Source of the DNA: Herbaspirillum sp. RV1423
GTDB lineage: Bacteria; Pseudomonadota; Gammaproteobacteria; Burkholderiales; Burkholderiaceae_D
Reading direction: 5' to 3'
Assembly: GCF_000577615.1 (NCBI RefSeq)
Contig: NZ_CBXX010000008.1
Location: forward strand, 1 to 64,000
Length of the DNA stretch: 64,000 nt
Positions 49,130 through 61,689 of the stretch are shown one piece after another. The position numbers and the translations under genes are program-made. Positions within the stretch are counted from its first letter, which is position 1. Each line of letters opens with the position of its first letter. The notes under the pieces are model-generated. The model saw nothing but the letters and a program-made list of their open reading frames with translations. It had not been told where the DNA came from and did no database searches.

Positions 49130-49365
49130 GGTTTCATAAGTGCTTTTTCAACTATCCACAAAACCTGTGGATAACTTTGTGGGCAAATGCCTCTTGACAC
49201 GTCCGGAGCCTCCATTTCATGCGGGTCTCAATAGTTTGCACAAAACCCATGCAAGAAATAATTTCCTTAAAAATCAATTACTTGAAAAAATCGCATATCG
49301 TGCCGCCAACAAATATTGATATGAATGATTCCTGCTAAGAAAAGCCCAAGCTTTGTGCATAAGTA
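49130..49365. repeat. DnaA-box repeat, copy B
   Basis: This diverged second copy keeps the three boxes in the same order and spacing (49152-49160, 49166-49174, 49354-49362; offsets 377, 377 and 380 bp from copy A). The sequence between the boxes has drifted, which suggests selection on the boxes. Together with copy A it forms an origin-like region between hemE and priA; the remaining bases to 49449 show no gene. Confidence 0.7.
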
Positions 49366-49449
49366 ATGGCAGATTGTTAAAAATTTCGTTTCTGCTACAT
49401 GCTGGTGAGTATGCCCGGATATTCACTGTTTCATTCCGGCCCATCCCAC

Positions 49450-50529
49450 TTAGCCGCGCAATTCCCGGCTGATATTGTGGACGGCCTCGACCAGCGTGGT
49501 GACGGCTTCGGGCGGCGTGAATTGCGAAATGCCATGACCAAGGTTGAAGATATGGCCTACACCGGCTTCCGGCTTGCCGAAAGATTCCAGCAATTTGCGC
49601 ACTTCCGCCTCGATTTGCGACGGCCCGGCGAACAATACGCTGGGATCAAGGTTGCCCTGCAAGGCGACTTGATGGCCGACGCGACGGCGCGCTTCGGCGA
49701 GATTGACGGTCCAGTCCAGACCGACGGCATCGGCGCCGATATCGGCGATCTGTTCCAGCCACAAGCCGCCGCCCTTGGTGAAAACGATTGCCGGAATCCT
49801 GACGCCATCCTTTTCACGCTTGAGCTGGCGCATGACTTCGGCCATGTAGCGCAACGAAAACGCCTGATAAACACCATCCGCCAGCGCTCCGCCCCAGGTG
49901 TCGAAGATCATCACGGCCTGTGCGCCGGCGTCAATCTGCGCGTTCAGATAGGCGGCAACGGCGGCGGCGTTGGTCCTGAGGATGTGATGCATCAGGTCGG
50001 GACGGTCGTACAGCATGGTCTTGACCGTGCGGAAATCGTCCGATCCGCCGCCTTCCACCATGTAGCATGCCAGCGTCCACGGACTGCCGGAAAAGCCGAT
50101 CAGCGGCACGCGGCCGTTCAGTTCTGTACGGATCTGGGTGACGGCATCGAACACGTATTGCAGGCTGTCCGGTTGCGGTCCCTGCAGCGCCAGCACCGCC
50201 TTCTCGTCGCGCAGCGGACGCTCGAACTTGGGTCCTTCGCCGTCGGCGAAAAACAGGCCCAACCCCATGGCATCCGGCACGGTGAGAATGTCGGAAAACA
50301 AGATAGCCGCATCCAGCGGATAGCGGTCCAGCGGCTGCAACGTGACTTCGGTGGCGTAATCGGGATTCTTGGCCAGGCCGAGAAACGAGCCGGCGCGCGC
50401 GCGCGTGGCGCGATATTCCGGCAAATAGCGGCCAGCCTGACGCATCAGCCATAACGGCGTGTATTCGGTCGGCTGGCGCAGCAAGGCGCGCAGGAAAGTG
50501 TCGTTTTTCAGCGGAGCAAATTGAGGCAT
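49450..50529 (-). CDS. hemE: Uroporphyrinogen decarboxylase
   Basis: HemE converts uroporphyrinogen III to coproporphyrinogen III in heme synthesis. The 359 residues start [20 protein letters not shown] with the family signature [20 protein letters not shown], and later [19 protein letters not shown] and [20 protein letters not shown]. The conserved Asp ([16 protein letters not shown]) is present. I chose ATG 50529; a longer frame adds 12 basic residues. It is transcribed toward the DnaA-box repeats and priA. Confidence 0.97.
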   Translation of the reverse strand: MPQFAPLKNDTFLRALLRQPTEYTPLWLMRQAGRYLPEYRATRARAGSFLGLAKNPDYATEVTLQPLDRYPLDAAILFSDILTVPDAMGLGLFFADGEGPKFERPLRDEKAVLALQGPQPDSLQYVFDAVTQIRTELNGRVPLIGFSGSPWTLACYMVEGGGSDDFRTVKTMLYDRPDLMHHILRTNAAAVAAYLNAQIDAGAQAVMIFDTWGGALADGVYQAFSLRYMAEVMRQLKREKDGVRIPAIVFTKGGGLWLEQIADIGADAVGLDWTVNLAEARRRVGHQVALQGNLDPSVLFAGPSQIEAEVRKLLESFGKPEAGVGHIFNLGHGISQFTPPEAVTTLVEAVHNISRELRG

Positions 50530-50665
50530 GAGCAATCGGGGCAATCGTGTTGGCCGAACCGGCAAACGCGTATTATCTCATTCAATCCGGGAACCGGATG
50601 CGCCGGATTGATGAGCGGCAGGCCTCGTGATATTGTCGTCGCTCTATAAAAACAAGGAGACAGAG

Positions 50666-51448
50666 ATGAGCAAGTCCATGAAGACATGGCTGGCGGCGGC
50701 GCTGCTGACCGGCCTGGCGATAGTGCATACGGCCGGCGCCGCCGAGACCAGCCGCCTCGACGAGGTCCTCAAGTCAGGCAAGTTGCGCGTGTGCATGACC
50801 GGCGACTATAAACCGTTCACCTATTTCAAGACGGACAATACCTTCGAAGGCATGGATGTCGATCTGGCGCAATCGCTGGCCAAGGCGCTCGGCGTCGAAG
50901 CGCAATTCGTCAAAACCACCTGGTCGACGCTGATGGAGGATTTCCTCGCCAAGTGCGACATGGCAATGGGCGGTGTATCGGTCACGCTGGATCGCCAGAA
51001 GAAGGTCTCGTTTGCGGTCTCGCACATGCTGGACGGCAAAGCCGCCATCGCCCGTTGCACCGATACGCAGAAATTCCAGTCGCTGGCCCAGATCGACCGG
51101 CCGACCACGCGCGCCATCTTCAATCCCGGCGGCACCAACGAGCGCTTCGCCCGCGCCAATTTCAAGCAGGCTCAGTTGGTCCTGCATCCGGACAACGTCA
51201 CGATTTTCCAGCAGATCGTCGACGGCAAGGCCGATATCATGGTGACCGACGCCAGCGAAACGCTATGGCAGGCCAAACAGCATCCGGAACTGTGCCCGGT
51301 CAATCCGGACAAGCCGCTGCAGTTCGCCGAGAAAGCCTTCATGCTGCCGCGTGCCGATGTGGCATTCAAGGAATATGTCGACGCCTGGATGCACATGCTG
51401 AAGGCGACCGGCGACTACGACCGCATCTTCAACAAATGGCTGCATTGA
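50666..51448 (+). CDS. pheC: Periplasmic cyclohexadienyl (prephenate/arogenate) dehydratase PheC
   Basis: The 260-residue precursor has a signal peptide (MSKSMKTWLAAALLTGLAIV) and an SBP_bac_3-like fold, yet the pattern is that of PheC rather than a transporter. SGKLRVCMTGDYKPFTYFKT, KCDMAMGGVSVTLDRQKKVS, NPGGTNERFARANFKQAQLV and HPDNVTIFQQIVDGKADIMV align with P. aeruginosa PheC almost word for word. It would dehydrate arogenate or prephenate to Phe or phenylpyruvate in the periplasm. AAGGAGA precedes ATG 50666. It is a single gene; no permease is nearby, which supports an enzyme. Confidence 0.85.
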   Translation: MSKSMKTWLAAALLTGLAIVHTAGAAETSRLDEVLKSGKLRVCMTGDYKPFTYFKTDNTFEGMDVDLAQSLAKALGVEAQFVKTTWSTLMEDFLAKCDMAMGGVSVTLDRQKKVSFAVSHMLDGKAAIARCTDTQKFQSLAQIDRPTTRAIFNPGGTNERFARANFKQAQLVLHPDNVTIFQQIVDGKADIMVTDASETLWQAKQHPELCPVNPDKPLQFAEKAFMLPRADVAFKEYVDAWMHMLKATGDYDRIFNKWLH

Positions 51449-51485
51449 TCGTCCGTCAATTGACATCCATTTGATTCGCGCCGAT

Positions 51486-52259
51486 TCATGCCTTCGGCGC
51501 CGCGAACCAGGCCGCAGCGGCCTGCACCAGTTGTTGCGCCCAGATGCGTACGCCTGCCGCCGAAGGATGATAACCGTCGTGTGCCATCAGGCTGCGATCG
51601 CGGGCGTCGCTGCGGACCGGCACATAGATGGCGTGCGGCGTCGAGGCCGCCAATTGCTGCGCCACCCGGCTCAGGGCGCACGCCTTCATGCCGAGCACAT
51701 GGCGCAAGGGCTGCGGCAAGGCCGGAAACAGATGCAGCGGCGGCACGCCGGCGATGATCAGCAGTTCCGGCGCCAGTTGCCCTTGTACGGCCGCGATCAG
51801 CGTCGCAAGATCGCGACGATAACGGCCGCTGCTGTGGAATGAGGTGCTGTCGTTGACGCCGAAAGCGATCAGCACAATCCGCTTCTTGTGCTGCGGCAGC
51901 GCCTGCAGCAGCGGCAAGACCTCGCCAATAGCATCGGCCACGGTAGCGCCGTTTTTCCCGAAAGCGGCCCAACGCACCGATTGCCTACGACATGCCGCCA
52001 GTTGCCGGGCGAACTCGGCGGTGATGGCATGCTCCTGCGTCTCCACGCCGACGCCTGCGACCGGCGACTCGCCGATGGCGAACAATTCGATCGCTCCATC
52101 GCTCTGATCATCTCCGCCACCGCCCTCCGGCAGACACACGCCTTCGCGCGCACCGGCCGCTTCCGGCAGGCGCGGTGTCACGCGGCGCGTGCGTTTGCCC
52201 TGCGCCTGCAGCCAGGGCAGCAGCGGCAAGGCGAACAATTCCGGCAACCAGCGGCGCAT
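51486..52259 (-). CDS. SGNH/GDSL-type hydrolase
   Basis: The 257 residues have the block I serine in LFAIGESPVAGVGVETQ (GES in place of GDS), a Gly in WAAFGKNGATV, Asn in IAFGVNDSTSF and the C-terminal Asp-His pair in DGYHPSAAGVRIW. Esterase or lipase activity is likely but no substrate is evident. The N-terminus (MRRWLPELFALPLLPWLQAQ) could be a signal or membrane anchor. It starts 4 bp after the ppk2 stop, so they share a transcript. Confidence 0.92.
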   Translation of the reverse strand: MRRWLPELFALPLLPWLQAQGKRTRRVTPRLPEAAGAREGVCLPEGGGGDDQSDGAIELFAIGESPVAGVGVETQEHAITAEFARQLAACRRQSVRWAAFGKNGATVADAIGEVLPLLQALPQHKKRIVLIAFGVNDSTSFHSSGRYRRDLATLIAAVQGQLAPELLIIAGVPPLHLFPALPQPLRHVLGMKACALSRVAQQLAASTPHAIYVPVRSDARDRSLMAHDGYHPSAAGVRIWAQQLVQAAAAWFAAPKA

Positions 52260-52263
52260 GACC

Positions 52264-53070
52264 CTATTTCACCTTGAGTCCGACCAGTTCCTGCTTGGCC
52301 GGTGGGAAGGCCAGCTTCATGTCCTGCAGGGTTTCCAGGACGATGCCGGCGATCGCGAGGTTGCGATGGGTCTTTGAGTTGGAGGGAATCACATACCACG
52401 GCGCGTGGTCCGTATCGGTGGCCTGGATTGCCTGGCCATAGACCTTTTGATAGTCTTCCCAGCGCTTGCGTTCTTCCAGATCCTGCACGTCGAACTTCCA
52501 GTGCTTGGTCGGGTCGTCGATGCGCTCCTGCAGCCGCGCACGCTGCTCGTCCTTGGAAATATGCAGGAAGAACTTGAGGATGACAGTGCCCGTTTCGCTG
52601 AGCATACGCTCGAAATCGTTGATCTGCGTATAGCGCCGCTTGCATTCGGCGGCGTCGATCCAATCATGGACGCGCGTGATCAGCACGTCTTCGTAATGGC
52701 TGCGATTGAAAATGGCCAGCTCGCCCTTGATCGGCACTTGCTGGTGGACGCGCCAGAGGTAGTCGTGCTGCAGTTCCCGCTGGCTCGGCGCCTTGTAACT
52801 GACGATGCGCATCCCCTGCGGATTGACGCCGCCGAACACGCCCACGACAGTGCCGTCCTTGCCGCTGGTGTCCATGCCCTGCAATACCACCAGCACTTTC
52901 CTGTCATGCACGGCATAGAGCATGGCCTGCTGTTCGCCTATCTGCGCGGCGATCTGCTGGGTTTGCAGCCTGTCGGCGGCCTTGTCGCCGCTCAAGAGCG
53001 GTTTGGCGGCGGCGTTGTCGTCCTTGATGTCGATCTTCTTGCCGGCACGGAACTGCTCGCGAATCTTCAT
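52264..53070 (-). CDS. ppk2: Polyphosphate kinase 2
   Basis: This PPK2-family nucleotide phosphotransferase has 268 residues. Walker A is GMDTSGKDGT (65-74), the lid/Walker B region is FNRSHYEDVLITRVH, and the conserved FERMLSETGTVILKFFLHIS and HAPWYVIPSNSKTHRNLAI follow. It moves phosphate between polyP and nucleotides; class I, II or III cannot be told from length alone, though a single domain argues for I or III. It is the probable first gene of a two-gene unit with the SGNH hydrolase. Confidence 0.94.
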   Translation of the reverse strand: MKIREQFRAGKKIDIKDDNAAAKPLLSGDKAADRLQTQQIAAQIGEQQAMLYAVHDRKVLVVLQGMDTSGKDGTVVGVFGGVNPQGMRIVSYKAPSQRELQHDYLWRVHQQVPIKGELAIFNRSHYEDVLITRVHDWIDAAECKRRYTQINDFERMLSETGTVILKFFLHISKDEQRARLQERIDDPTKHWKFDVQDLEERKRWEDYQKVYGQAIQATDTDHAPWYVIPSNSKTHRNLAIAGIVLETLQDMKLAFPPAKQELVGLKVK

Positions 53071-53133
53071 GTTGCCATTCTCCTTGTTGGTTGGCGGGCG
53101 ATGTGGCAGCGACGGAAATGCCTGCGCTTCTTT

Positions 53134-53559
53134 CTACAGCACGCCGTGCGTGATTCCCATTGCATGGTCGACTTTGATGCAACGGTCCATGATGACAGTC
53201 AGGCCGGCGGCCTCCGCCTTCGTTGCGGCGGCTTCGTTGACAATGCCTTGCTGCATCCAGACGCATGCGGCGCCGATGGCGATGGCTTCATCCACCACCG
53301 GCGGAATGTCGCCCGACTTGCGGAAACAATCCACGATGTCGATCTTCACGCCACTGCCGGCCAACGCTTCGGCCGCTTTGGTCAGGCTCGCATAACAGTG
53401 CTCGCCGAGTATCTCGGTACCCGCGTACATGGGATTGACCGCGACGATACGGTAGCCCTGCCGCTGCATGTAGGCGCTGACATCGTAACTGGGACGATCG
53501 GGTCGATTCGACAACCCGACGACGGCAATGATGGGCTTGGAAGGGTTGCTGACGTTCAC
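53134..53559 (-). CDS. CoA-binding domain protein (YccU-like)
   Basis: The 141 residues form a Rossmann CoA_binding_2 domain: IIAVVGLSNRPDRPSYDVSA, YMQRQGYRIVAVNPMYAGTE and CVWMQQGIVNEAAATKAEAA. GTG 53559 follows AAGGAA at 8 nt and is preferred over a longer frame. Proteins of this type bind CoA; their role is not known. It lies 63 bp upstream of ppk2 on the same strand. Confidence 0.93.
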   Translation of the reverse strand: MNVSNPSKPIIAVVGLSNRPDRPSYDVSAYMQRQGYRIVAVNPMYAGTEILGEHCYASLTKAAEALAGSGVKIDIVDCFRKSGDIPPVVDEAIAIGAACVWMQQGIVNEAAATKAEAAGLTVIMDRCIKVDHAMGITHGVL

Positions 53560-53740
53560 AGGGCGAGTTCCTTTGCTGCAAGTGGCGTAACTGCGCGGCA
53601 TGATGATGCATGATCGGCGCGTGTCGGTTTACTTTACCTCATCATGCAGCGCATCGGCATCGGACGATGAACCCGGACCATTCAAACGGCAAATGATGCC
53701 GCCAATGAATGTCGTCAATGCGGTCAGGGCAGGCAGCCAA

Positions 53741-53765
53741 TAAAAAAGGCAGCCTGAGCTGCCTT
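53741..53765 (-). terminator. Terminator of the atp operon
   Basis: AAGGCAGC-CTGA-GCTGCCTT (53746-53765) followed on the minus strand by a T-run. It is 40 bp after the atpC stop. Confidence 0.9.
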
Positions 53766-53805
53766 CCTTATTGATGCCAAATGACTGATCGCCAATGCTT
53801 GCCGT

Positions 53806-54228
53806 CTAACGCTTCTGACGCAGTTTCTGAATCGCTGCCAATTGCGCCACCGCAGTTGCCAGTTCGGCTTGTGCGGCTGCGTAATCGATCTTGGAATCAC
53901 GATTTGCCAGCGCTTCTTCCGCAAGTTTCTTCGCGGCGCTTGCCTTGGCTTCGTCCAGATCGGCGCCGCGGATTGCAGTGTCGGCCAGAACGGTCACGGT
54001 GTCAGGCTGCACTTCCAGCAAACCGCCGGCGACGAATACGAACTCGTCGTGCGCCTGTCCTGGAATCTTGATGCGTACGGCGCCCGGCTTGATGCGCGTG
54101 ATCAAGGGGGTGTGGCGAGGATAGATCCCCAACTCACCCGCTTCACCCGGCAACGCGACGAATTCCGCTTCGCCGGAGAAGATTGCTTCTTCGGCGGAGA
54201 CTACGTCAACGTGAATAGTATGTGCCAT
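53806..54228 (-). CDS. atpC: ATP synthase F1 subunit epsilon
   Basis: This 140-residue subunit of the F1 stalk regulates ATPase activity. [20 protein letters not shown] opens the N-terminal beta-sandwich, [20 protein letters not shown] is the family signature, and the C-terminal two-helix part ends [12 protein letters not shown]. It is the last gene of atpIBEFHAGDC. Confidence 0.98.
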   Translation of the reverse strand: MAHTIHVDVVSAEEAIFSGEAEFVALPGEAGELGIYPRHTPLITRIKPGAVRIKIPGQAHDEFVFVAGGLLEVQPDTVTVLADTAIRGADLDEAKASAAKKLAEEALANRDSKIDYAAAQAELATAVAQLAAIQKLRQKR

Positions 54229-54299
54229 ATCGTTTCCTATCCGGTCAGCCGCCTCGCCCGGATTCCAGGCAAGGACGACATCGCGAGAATCAAGAGATC

Positions 54300-55733
<1,434 letters not shown>

Positions 55734-55756
55734 TTACGCATCTCTGCATTAAGTCG

Positions 55757-56626
55757 TTAGACCGCAGCCGCACCGGCGACGATTTCGGACAGTTCCTTGG
55801 TAATCGCTGCCTGACGAGTCTTGTTGTAGATCAACTTCAACTCGCCGATCACGTTACCGGCGTTATCGCTTGCTGCCTTCATCGCGACCATACGGGCCGA
55901 TTGTTCAGACGCCATGTTTTCCGCCACAGCCTGATAGATCAGCGCTTCGACGTAACGCACCAGCAACTCGTCAATCACGCTTTGCACGTCGGGTTCGTAG
56001 ATGTAGTCCCACGAATGCTTGCCTTCGTCGGCTTGCAACTTGTCGCTCGACAGCGGCAGCAATTGCTGCAGCGTCGGCTCCTGGCGCATCGTGTTGATGA
56101 ACTTGGTATAAACCAAATAGACCGCATCCAGCTTGCCTTCCTGGTAAGCATCGAGCAGCACCTTGACGGGGCCGATCAGCTTTTCCAGGTGCGGCGTGTC
56201 GCCGACCTGGACCACATGCGACACCACTTTGGCGCCGATACGGTTCAGGAAACCAAAACCCTTGTTGCCGATCGCAACGGTTTCGACCGCATTGCCTTGC
56301 GCTTCCAGTTCGCGGATCTTCGCAGTGGTCAGGCGCAAGGAATTGGTGTTCATGCCGCCGCACAGACCCTTGTCGGTCGTGACGATGATGAAACCCACCT
56401 TCTTGGCACTGTCCTGCTTGACCATGAAAGGATGCGTATACTCCGGATTGGCGCGCGACAAGTTCGAAGCGATGTTACGAATCTTGTCACTGTAGGGACG
56501 CGCCGCATGCATCCGGTCCTGCGCCTTGCGCATTTTGGATGCAGCGACCATTTCCATCGCCTTGGTGATCTTCTTCGTATTTTCTACGCTCTTGATCTTG
56601 CCGCGTATCTCTTTACCTGTAGCCAT
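55757..56626 (-). CDS. atpG: ATP synthase F1 subunit gamma
   Basis: This is the central shaft of F1, 289 residues. [20 protein letters not shown] opens the N-terminal helix, [13 protein letters not shown] sits in the middle, and the C-terminal helix carries the signature [20 protein letters not shown] followed by [17 protein letters not shown]. Positioned between atpA and atpD. Confidence 0.99.
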   Translation of the reverse strand: MATGKEIRGKIKSVENTKKITKAMEMVAASKMRKAQDRMHAARPYSDKIRNIASNLSRANPEYTHPFMVKQDSAKKVGFIIVTTDKGLCGGMNTNSLRLTTAKIRELEAQGNAVETVAIGNKGFGFLNRIGAKVVSHVVQVGDTPHLEKLIGPVKVLLDAYQEGKLDAVYLVYTKFINTMRQEPTLQQLLPLSSDKLQADEGKHSWDYIYEPDVQSVIDELLVRYVEALIYQAVAENMASEQSARMVAMKAASDNAGNVIGELKLIYNKTRQAAITKELSEIVAGAAAV

Positions 56627-56656
56627 GAGATTGACTCCTTATAGCCTCAGTTGAGA

Positions 56657-58198
56657 TTAGTACGCGCCGGATTTTTTGAAATCGGCAATCGCAGCAGCCA
56701 ATGCCGCTTCAGCATCTTTATCGAGTTGCTTGGTGTCTTCGATTTTTTGCAGCAGGGCAGCGTGGCTGGTCTTCACAAAATTGTGCAGACCGCTTTCGAA
56801 CGCCAGCACTTTCTTGACTTCGACGTCGTCCAGGTAACCCTTGTTGACGGCAAACAATGTCACGGCCATCAGCGAAATCGACAATGGAGAGTATTGCGCC
56901 TGCTTCAACAGTTCGGTCACGCGTGCACCGCGGTCCAGTTGCTTGCGGGTGGCTTCGTCCAGGTCGGAAGCGAACTGCGCGAACGCAGCCAGTTCACGAT
57001 ACTGCGCCAGGTCGGTACGGATACCGCCGGACAGGCTCTTGATGACCTTGGTTTGAGCAGCGCCACCGACGCGCGACACCGAAATACCCGCGTTGATCGC
57101 AGGACGGATACCGGCGTTGAACAGCGATGTTTCCAGGAAGATCTGACCGTCGGTAATCGAAATCACGTTGGTCGGAACGAATGCGGACACATCGCCGGCT
57201 TGTGTTTCAATGATCGGCAGTGCTGTCAGCGAACCGGTCTTGCCCTTGACTTCGCCGTTGGTGAACTTCTCGACGTAATCAGGGTTGACGCGCGCTGCAC
57301 GCTCCAGCAGACGGCTGTGCAGATAGAACACGTCGCCCGGATAGGCTTCACGACCCGGCGGACGGCGCAGCAGCAGGGAAACCTGACGGTAGGCAACCGC
57401 CTGCTTGGACAGATCGTCATACACGATTAGCGCGTCCTGGCCGCGATCGCGGAAGTATTCGCCCATCGCGCAGCCGGAGTAGGCCGACACGTATTGCATA
57501 GCAGCCGATTCGGAAGCCGATGCGGCGACGACGATGGTGTAATCCATCGCGCCGTGCGCTTCCAGCGAACGCACGATGTTCTTGATCGACGATGCCTTTT
57601 GACCTATCGCGACGTAGATACATGTCACGTTCTGGCCCTTTTGATTGATGATCGCATCGATCGCCACGGCAGTCTTGCCGGTCTGGCGGTCGCCGATGAT
57701 CAGTTCGCGTTGACCGCGGCCGATAGGCACCATGGAGTCGATCGACTTCAGGCCGGTTTGCATCGGCTCGGAGACGGATTGACGCGCAATAACGCCCGGA
57801 GCGATCTTTTCGATCGGAGCTGTCAGCTTGGCGTTGACCGGTCCCTTGCCGTCGATCGGCTGACCCAGCGCATTGACCACGCGGCCGCGCAGTTCAGGAC
57901 CGATAGGCACTTCCAGGATGCGACCGGTGCACTTGACGGTGTCGCCTTCGGAAATATGTTCGTACTCGCCCAGAATAACGGCGCCGACGGAATCGCGCTC
58001 GAGGTTCAGCGCCAGACCGAAAGTGTTGCCTGGGAATTCCAGCATCTCACCTTGCATCACGTCAGACAGACCATGGATACGGCAGATACCGTCGGACACG
58101 GAAATAACCGTGCCTTGATTGCGAATCTCAGCGGTATCGCCAAGGCCTTGAATCCGGCTCTTGATCAGCTCGCTGATTTCAGATGCGTTGAGTTGCAT
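56657..58198 (-). CDS. atpA: ATP synthase F1 subunit alpha
   Basis: This non-catalytic nucleotide-binding subunit has 513 residues. Walker A is [17 protein letters not shown] (about 167-183), the Arg-finger region is in [19 protein letters not shown], and the N-terminus [20 protein letters not shown] is the usual start. Complete and colinear with E. coli AtpA (513). Confidence 0.99.
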   Translation of the reverse strand: MQLNASEISELIKSRIQGLGDTAEIRNQGTVISVSDGICRIHGLSDVMQGEMLEFPGNTFGLALNLERDSVGAVILGEYEHISEGDTVKCTGRILEVPIGPELRGRVVNALGQPIDGKGPVNAKLTAPIEKIAPGVIARQSVSEPMQTGLKSIDSMVPIGRGQRELIIGDRQTGKTAVAIDAIINQKGQNVTCIYVAIGQKASSIKNIVRSLEAHGAMDYTIVVAASASESAAMQYVSAYSGCAMGEYFRDRGQDALIVYDDLSKQAVAYRQVSLLLRRPPGREAYPGDVFYLHSRLLERAARVNPDYVEKFTNGEVKGKTGSLTALPIIETQAGDVSAFVPTNVISITDGQIFLETSLFNAGIRPAINAGISVSRVGGAAQTKVIKSLSGGIRTDLAQYRELAAFAQFASDLDEATRKQLDRGARVTELLKQAQYSPLSISLMAVTLFAVNKGYLDDVEVKKVLAFESGLHNFVKTSHAALLQKIEDTKQLDKDAEAALAAAIADFKKSGAY

Positions 58199-58263
58199 AC
58201 TAACTCCTAAAAATTTTTCTATCGCTTAGCTATTACGCCAGGGCTCAGGCACACGCAATTAAA

Positions 58264-58797
58264 TTACGCAGCCAGAGCAACATGTAACTGTTGCAGCTTC
58301 GCGCGCACCGAGGTATCGAACACTTCGTCACCGACAACCACGCGCACGCCGCCGATCAAAGCATTGTCCACCTTGACGGTTGGCGTCAGCTTGCGACCGA
58401 ATTTCTTTTCCAGCGTGGCGACCACATCCTTCAATTGCGCATCGGACAGTGCGAAGGCGCTGGTGATCTCTGCGTCGGCTGCGCCTTCCTGTGCGTTTTT
58501 CAACGCATGGAATTGCGTCGCGATCTCCGGCAACAACGCCAGACGGCCGTTCTGCACCAGAGCGTTGACGAAGTTTTGCGCTTCGACGCTCAGCGGTGTT
58601 TTCAGGACGGAAGCGAACGTGGAAGCGACCTGCTGATCCGACAGCGCCGGATTTTGCACGAACGCCTTGACGTCAGGATGCGCTGCGGCTTGCGCCATTT
58701 CGGAAACGAGATCGGCCCAGGCTGGCAGACTGCCGGCCTTGGCCACACGGAACAGGGCTTCTGCGTAAGGGCGAGCAATCGTTGCGAGTTCGGCCAT
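58264..58797 (-). CDS. atpH: ATP synthase F1 subunit delta
   Basis: The 177-residue peripheral-stalk subunit holds F1 to the b dimer. [20 protein letters not shown] matches the family opening (YAxALF), and the C-terminal signature is [20 protein letters not shown] followed by SVRAKLQQL. The start is 1 bp after the atpF stop. Confidence 0.98.
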   Translation of the reverse strand: MAELATIARPYAEALFRVAKAGSLPAWADLVSEMAQAAAHPDVKAFVQNPALSDQQVASTFASVLKTPLSVEAQNFVNALVQNGRLALLPEIATQFHALKNAQEGAADAEITSAFALSDAQLKDVVATLEKKFGRKLTPTVKVDNALIGGVRVVVGDEVFDTSVRAKLQQLHVALAA

Positions 58798-58798
58798 A

Positions 58799-59269
58799 TT
58801 ACAGCTCTGTTTTCAGTTGGTTCAGCAAGTCGGCATGCGCCGCTGCATTGACTTCACGCTTCAGGATCTGTTCGGCGCCTTTGACCGCGAGGGTCGCAAC
58901 TTCGCCGCGCAATTCTTCCCGCGCTTTGGTCACTTGCTGCTCTGCATCCGCCTTTGCATTGGCGATGATGCGCGCTGCTTCGTCGGAAGCGGTCTTCTTT
59001 GCTTCTTCGATGATCAGTTGCGCACGCTTTTCAGCGTCGCCGATACGTTTCTGGCCTTCGTCGCGTGCGGTCGCCAGCTCTGCCTGGACGCGCTTTTCAG
59101 CGGCGGCCAGGTCGGCCTTGCCGCGGTCTGCTGCGGCCAAACCGTCCGCAATCTTCTTCGCACGCTCGTCGAGCGCCTTGATCAACGGCGGCCAAACGAA
59201 TTTCATCGTAAAACCGGCGAGGATGAAGAAGACCACGAACTGCGCAAACAATGTTGCATTTAAGTTCAC
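58799..59269 (-). CDS. atpF: ATP synthase Fo subunit b
   Basis: The 156 residues have one N-terminal membrane helix ([20 protein letters not shown]) with PLIKALDER just after, then a long right-handed coiled coil rich in Ala, Glu and Lys. It forms the peripheral stalk dimer. Normal length (E. coli 156). Confidence 0.98.
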   Translation of the reverse strand: MNLNATLFAQFVVFFILAGFTMKFVWPPLIKALDERAKKIADGLAAADRGKADLAAAEKRVQAELATARDEGQKRIGDAEKRAQLIIEEAKKTASDEAARIIANAKADAEQQVTKAREELRGEVATLAVKGAEQILKREVNAAAHADLLNQLKTEL

Positions 59270-59344
59270 GGTAATTTCCTTCTCAGAATATCGTGTGCCG
59301 AATCAGTCAATCCGGCAAAAATGAGAATCGGCTATGCCGTCGGA

Positions 59345-59599
<255 letters not shown>

Positions 59600-59667
59600 T
59601 TAGAAAGTTAAAGTTAATACGAAAATCAAAAAACAAACCAAAAAGCTAGAACCGTACTGCAGCCTTG

Positions 59668-60824
<1,157 letters not shown>

Positions 60825-61393
60825 ATATATCCAATATCGTGCAAGCCGCACTCATTATGAGCAGACGGCGGTTTAGAAGCCCGGCGATTATAAAGGCTTG
60901 CATCCGCATCCGTCAAACTTTTGGCGCGGGATTACCGTGATATATGGTGAAGTTGCCGGTCAATTGTCGGCTTTAACATACAACTGCATAGTGAGCCAAA
61001 ATCGGGCAAAGGGCGATTACCTGCGAGGTAATACGAACAATACGAAACAAACTTCGGCAAAGCTGTCATTTGACTGACAAAAACGCGATCCTGTTTGGCA
61101 AAAATGCACAGGAAATACGCCGTGAGGTACGATGACTTGTGACGAGAACCTTAATACTGGCGCGACTTCTCCCTTACCCTTGCCATTTTTCACACCGGCA
61201 AGGTGACCCTGCCCCCTAAGCGCGTGCCATCGCCGCTCGATAGACCATGCCGCGCAGCTTTGCTGTATCGCTGTGTCAAAGCTGAATTCAGGCATCATAA
61301 CCTTGTCGGGCCAACAATGGGCGATAAGTTTCCCAGTGAAATTATTTTGGAATGCACCTGCGTGAAGGCGTCCTAGCAACTGAGCATTCCTAA
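60825..61393. other. Gene-poor spacer upstream of atpI
   Basis: This spacer presumably holds the atp promoter near its left end. A 127-codon minus-strand frame (61017-61400) is open but begins inside the terminal repeat of the palindromic element, lacks a ribosome site and resembles no family I know. No parB/parA/rsmG/mnmG genes, which often precede atp in this group, are present. Confidence 0.5.
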
Positions 61394-61659
61394 AACTCAT
61401 TTCATCAACGGGCGTGAGTGCGAGCTTGCCCTGTTTGGGATGGAGTGCAAGGCGCGAAATGGGGTCAAGACTGGACGCCTTGCCCCCATTTCGTAACCCA
61501 GCAATCCGCCCAAACAGGCCGCTCCCTTCGGGTTCTCTCCAGAAAGGGCACTGGCAAGGCGCGTAACGCGTCGCGTAGCGATGCTACGCGCAAGGAGCGC
61601 AACGCGGCCAGCGCCCTTTCTGGAGAGAACACATCTCACGCCCGTTGATGAAATGAGTT
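61394..61659. mobile_element. 266-bp nested inverted-repeat element
   Basis: The ends are 25-bp perfect inverted repeats (61394-61418 and 61635-61659). Inside are two arms. Arm 1 is closed by CCTGTTTGGG/CCCAAACAGG (61430-61439, 61509-61518) and contains CGAAATGGGG/CCCCATTTCG (61455-61464, 61484-61493) plus GCAAGGCG/CGCCTTGC (61447-61454, 61476-61483). Arm 2 is closed by an 18-bp perfect pair (61532-61549, 61613-61630) and tipped by CGCGTAGC-GAT-GCTACGCG (61572-61590). There is no open frame of note. A structured non-autonomous element or an RNA gene are both possible. Confidence 0.55.
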
Positions 61660-61689
61660 CTAGTTACTATGCTGAACCGGCCGAGGCCT

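Noticed and set aside
50666-51448. Amino-acid ABC transporter binding protein
   Set aside because: The residues match PheC segment by segment and there is no permease or ATPase next to it.
61017-61400. 127-codon minus-strand frame upstream of atpI
   Set aside because: It starts inside the terminal repeat of the palindromic element, lacks a ribosome site, and resembles no protein known to me.
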